The translations under genes and the position numbers were made by a program. Source: Coriobacteriia bacterium (GTDB lineage: Bacteria; Actinomycetota; Coriobacteriia; WRKU01; WQUG01). From it: a stretch of 7,978 bases of DNA. Location: the NCBI GenBank assembly GCA_009779395.1, contig WREJ01000044.1:1-7978 (forward strand). Direction: 5' to 3'. Below the pieces are notes generated by a model. That model worked only from the letters and a program-made list of their open reading frames with translations, did not search any database and was not told the DNA's origin. The stretch's first letter is position 1. The number at the start of each line of letters is the position of its first letter. Shown here piece after piece: positions 5,937 through 7,978 of this stretch.

Positions 5937-5969
5937 AGTTCAAGTTTTTTAACTAAAATATTTGAACTA
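5936..5969 (+). promoter_or_regulatory. Probable MarR-type operator with three half-sites
   Basis: Half-site TTnAACTA occurs three times: inverted as TAGTTCAA (5936-5943), then TTTAACTA (5948-5955) and TTGAACTA (5962-5969). The first two form a 20-bp interrupted palindrome, TAGTTnAAnnnnTTnAACTA, of the size and AT-rich type bound by MarR dimers. The first and third also pair as a longer-range inverted repeat. The site covers the start of transcription of the MarR gene, so autorepression is the natural reading. Confidence 0.6.
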
Positions 5970-5991
5970 ATGATGCCACAGGGGGTTTATT

Positions 5992-6444
5992 GTGCTCGAG
6001 AGTGTTTTCAACGAAGTCTACACCAAATTTAAGCTGCACTTCTATCGCGGGATTTTCGAGCGACTGCAAGAACGCGAAGCCAGCTTGTCTGCTTCCGAGG
6101 CGTATGCGGTCGAGGTCATCCATGCGCTGAACAAACCAACCATCACCCAATTTGCTGACTTCCTGTGTGTGTCGAAATCCAATGCAACCTACAAACTGAA
6201 CACGCTGGTCAAAAAGGGCTACATCCAGCGCGTCAAATCTGACAGCGACAAGCGCGAATTTCACCTGCACACCACCGAAAAGTTCCTCAAATACTACGCG
6301 ATTAACCAAAGCTATATTGACACGGTCATGCAGCGCATCAATGATCGTTTTTCTCAGGCAGAGCTTGTCCAATTCGAAAAGATGCTTGCCGTAATATCGC
6401 GTGAACTTATGCCAGAAACAAAAAGCGGGCTGTACGCCAGCTAA
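5992..6444 (+). CDS. MarR-family transcriptional regulator
   Basis: 150-aa winged-helix regulator, usual MarR length. N-terminal helices (1-30) and the last part (about 105-143) would form the dimer interface. The DNA-binding core reads ITQFADFLCVSKSNATYKL (51-69), with the recognition helix at about 61-74. A wing at 82-96 contains the conserved Asp/Arg pair (D86, R88 in SDSDKREF). The start is GTG at 5992 with AGGGGG (5980-5985) at 6 nt; the nearest in-frame ATG lies deep in the gene. An operator sits over its promoter, implying autoregulation. The DegV gene lies 92 bp downstream on the same strand without a clear promoter, so it may be in the same transcript. MarR proteins of the FabT type control fatty-acid genes, making a lipid-related role possible but unproven. 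Confidence 0.88.
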   Translation: MLESVFNEVYTKFKLHFYRGIFERLQEREASLSASEAYAVEVIHALNKPTITQFADFLCVSKSNATYKLNTLVKKGYIQRVKSDSDKREFHLHTTEKFLKYYAINQSYIDTVMQRINDRFSQAELVQFEKMLAVISRELMPETKSGLYAS

Positions 6445-6536
6445 GCTGCGACACGTCCCCTCGCAATAACTTTTACACGACCTTAGACAGCGCGCAAAGC
6501 AAATGCGCACAACAAACAGAAAGAGAGCAACACGCC

Positions 6537-7418
6537 ATGGGAATTAGAATCGTTACCGACTCGACAGCAGAAATCAGCCAACAGCAGGCACAGCAACTGG
6601 GCATTTCAGTGGTGCCCCTAAACTCGGTTTTTCCTGACCGTGAGTACCTTGATGGCATTGACCTGAGCAAAGAGGAGTTCTACCAAATGCTTGCGGCAGC
6701 CGAAGAACTGCCAAAAACCAGCCAACCTTCACCCTATGCTTTCGAGCAAGTCTACCGCGAGGCGCGTGATGCAGGGGACGACGAAATCATCGTCATTTGT
6801 ATCTCTTCTGTTTTGTCGGGCACCTATCAAAGCGCCGAGATTGCGCGCGAAAGTGTTGGCGGCAAGATCTGGGTCATCGACAGCGAAAGCGCGACCTTGG
6901 GCTTGAATATTTTGGTGCGCCGCGCGCTGGACTTGCGTGATAGTGGAATGTCAGCGGAGCAGATTGTCCAGGCCATTGAAGCAGAAAAGCAGCGTCTGCG
7001 TATTTTTGCTGCCATCGACACCTTGGATTACCTGCACAAGGGTGGCCGTCTGTCGACAACATCAAAGATTGCCGGAACACTGCTCAACGTAAAACCGCTG
7101 ATATCACTTGTCGGTGGCGAGCTGAAATCAATTGGCAAGTGTCGCGGTATGAAAACAGCCAGCAGCGAAGTCTACAGCTTTGTCGAAAAGGACGGTGGCA
7201 TTGACTTTAGCATGCCCATCGCACTAGGCTACACAGGTGACATCGACCGCTTTGCGCATTTCGAGGAAATCAGCACACCACACCTCGCGGCAATGGGCGA
7301 GCAAAAACCAGCAATAGTAAGCATTGGCGCTGTTATAGGAACACATATTGGTCCTGGGGCCGTAGCAATCGCCTACTTTAGCAAGGCGGGCACACCAGAT
7401 GCCCCATCTCCGCACTAA
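6537..7418 (+). CDS. DegV family protein (fatty-acid-binding, FakB-like)
   Basis: 293 aa, close to the family length (about 280). Members bind a fatty acid in a pocket between two alpha/beta domains and, as FakB, present it to the kinase FakA for phosphorylation and entry into phospholipid synthesis. Visible motifs: IVTDSTAEI (5-13), the TSQPSP loop (61-66), SSVLSGTYQSA (90-100) with the ligand-carboxylate region, DTLDYLHKGGR (161-171), KPLIS (186-190) and the signature IGAVIGTHIGPGA (263-275). No FakA gene is in the window. The ATG has only a weak AGAGAG (6522-6527). The last residues after FSKAG are encoded by the left arm of structured repeat copy 2, and the stop codon lies inside its main stem. 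Substrate preference cannot be told from sequence. Confidence 0.92.
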   Translation: MGIRIVTDSTAEISQQQAQQLGISVVPLNSVFPDREYLDGIDLSKEEFYQMLAAAEELPKTSQPSPYAFEQVYREARDAGDDEIIVICISSVLSGTYQSAEIARESVGGKIWVIDSESATLGLNILVRRALDLRDSGMSAEQIVQAIEAEKQRLRIFAAIDTLDYLHKGGRLSTTSKIAGTLLNVKPLISLVGGELKSIGKCRGMKTASSEVYSFVEKDGGIDFSMPIALGYTGDIDRFAHFEEISTPHLAAMGEQKPAIVSIGAVIGTHIGPGAVAIAYFSKAGTPDAPSPH

Positions 7419-7508
7419 TTTGTGAAAGAGAAATGCTCACGTAGGAACCAACTACGCTGCGCTTCCTCTTTCACAAATTAGCACGAATCTGAGACATCTG
7501 GAGCACCC
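7388..7508 (+). repeat. Structured palindromic repeat, copy 2
   Basis: Same architecture as 1751-1874. Outer stem: CCAGATG (7395-7401) with CATCTGG (7495-7501), extended by GGG/CCC. Conserved strands: ATCTCCGCA and CACGAATCT. Main stem: 7415-7433 with 7463-7481, 16 uninterrupted pairs, one A-C mismatch and two more pairs. The 6x6 internal loop is TGCTCA (7434-7439) and CTGCGC (7457-7462). The tip is CGTAG/CTACG (7440-7444, 7452-7456) with a 7-nt loop. The stretch AGAAATGCTCACGTAGG is identical in both copies, whereas the stems have different sequences. It begins within the degV coding region. Confidence 0.8.
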
Positions 7509-7514
7509 TTTTTT
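7388..7514 (+). terminator. Likely terminator of degV, provided by repeat copy 2
   Basis: The outermost GGG (7388-7390) can pair with CCC (7506-7508), directly followed by six T (7509-7514). With the long hairpin above, this fits an intrinsic terminator for rightward transcription. It is well placed, since the next gene is convergent. The stem base is interrupted by mismatches, which lowers confidence. Confidence 0.5.
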
Positions 7515-7534
7515 CCACTAGGGCTGAGGGTGCC

Positions 7535-7978
7535 CTATTCTCGGTAATCGCTAATTGCCTGACCGAGTATTTCAATACCCTTGACGATATTCTCATCGCT
7601 GGAATTTGAGAAATTCAGGCGCAGCGTATGTTCATCTGGCGTGCCCACGTAAAAGGGAATGCCGGGAATGTAATACACACCACGTTCTTTGACCAACTGC
7701 AAAAGCCCTGTCGAAGTAATGTCTGTCGGCAGGGTCAGCCAGGTGAACATACCGCCCTCTGCTTTGACAAAGCTTACGTCTTCAGGCAGTACCTTTAAAA
7801 GCATACCAAGCATCAAATCACGTTTCGCCCGGTAGACGTCAACGGTGCGCTTAATATGAGCATCAAAGTCGTTGTCCATCAGGTACTGGTACAAAATACG
7901 CTGCGTCAGATAGTTGGTGTGCATGTCAGTTGCACCCTTAATACCCACGGTTGCCTTAATAATTTCGGGAGAGGCACA
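7535..7978 (-). CDS. PLP-dependent aminotransferase class I/II, C-terminal part (cut by window edge)
   Basis: The frame stays open to the last base: ten further codons precede the GTG at 7948, giving 148 visible codons. The true start and the PLP-binding lysine lie beyond the right edge. The visible part is the small domain of a fold-type I aminotransferase. It includes GATDMHTNYLTQR, a Y-x2-KRD segment, EGGMFTWLTLP, and HTLRLNFS, whose Arg is expected to bind the substrate alpha-carboxylate. The pattern fits the 2-aminoadipate/aromatic/LysN-like branch of PLP aminotransferases, but the substrate cannot be assigned. It is convergent with degV. Its TAG is at 7535-7537; the 7-bp inverted repeat GCACCCT/AGGGTGC (7503-7509, 7527-7533) lies just downstream but lacks a T-run in its direction. 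Confidence 0.85.
   Translation of the reverse strand, partial: CASPEIIKATVGIKGATDMHTNYLTQRILYQYLMDNDFDAHIKRTVDVYRAKRDLMLGMLLKVLPEDVSFVKAEGGMFTWLTLPTDITSTGLLQLVKERGVYYIPGIPFYVGTPDEHTLRLNFSNSSDENIVKGIEILGQAISDYRE

Noticed and set aside
7503..7533. GCACCCT/AGGGTGC inverted repeat as terminator of the - strand aminotransferase
   Set aside because: The loop is 17 nt and no T-run follows on the - strand, so I did not call it as a separate terminator; it may be an alternative pairing of the repeat end.

Overview
The window suggests a moderate-GC, Gram-positive anaerobe. My best guess is the actinobacterial class Coriobacteriia (Eggerthella/Cryptobacterium/Slackia-like), but that rests on gene style and a ferredoxin-dependent 2-oxoacid oxidoreductase, not on any marker gene, so it is tentative. 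Ribosome binding sites are AGGAG-like and most starts are ATG. All genes are on the + strand except the last, which enters from the right edge on the - strand.

Layout. (1) Positions 1-245: an array of 11-bp phased direct repeats (TTTAAgCg), typical in form of an OmpR/PhoB-class response-regulator site, lies before a possible -10 and a 33-codon membrane-peptide ORF with a strong Shine-Dalgarno (SD) sequence. A hairpin overlaps its stop. (2) Positions 356-1751: serS (seryl-tRNA synthetase) with its own promoter and no T-box leader. (3) Positions 1752-2087: a gene-free stretch holding copy 1 of a ~120-nt structured repeat, a 12-bp direct repeat, a small hairpin and a leader inverted repeat. (4) Positions 2088-5218: a tight four-gene operon in the order gamma-delta-alpha-beta, encoding a pyruvate:ferredoxin oxidoreductase-type enzyme. 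(5) Positions 5216-5871: an extended -10 promoter, a leader hairpin, a 64-aa single-pass membrane protein and a TM2-domain protein. (6) Positions 5906-6444: a MarR-family regulator with a well-formed promoter/operator. (7) Positions 6537-7418: a DegV/FakB-type fatty-acid-binding protein whose 3' end runs into copy 2 of the structured repeat. (8) Positions 7535-7978 (-): the C-terminal part of a class I/II PLP aminotransferase, convergent with degV.

How the genes work together. The por operon encodes a complete enzyme: gamma, a two-cluster ferredoxin-like delta, alpha, and a TPP-binding beta. It would convert pyruvate (or a related 2-oxoacid) and CoA to acyl-CoA, CO2 and reduced ferredoxin. 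The MarR and DegV genes may form a lipid-related pair, since DegV proteins are acyl carriers of the fatty-acid kinase system and the FabT lipid repressors are MarR proteins; this is inference from context.

The most notable non-coding signals are two. First, the two copies of the structured repeat (1751-1874 and 7388-7508) share loop and junction sequences but have different stem sequences that keep pairing. Second, the seven-unit, exactly 11-bp phased array at the left edge drives, at most, a 33-aa peptide within this window.
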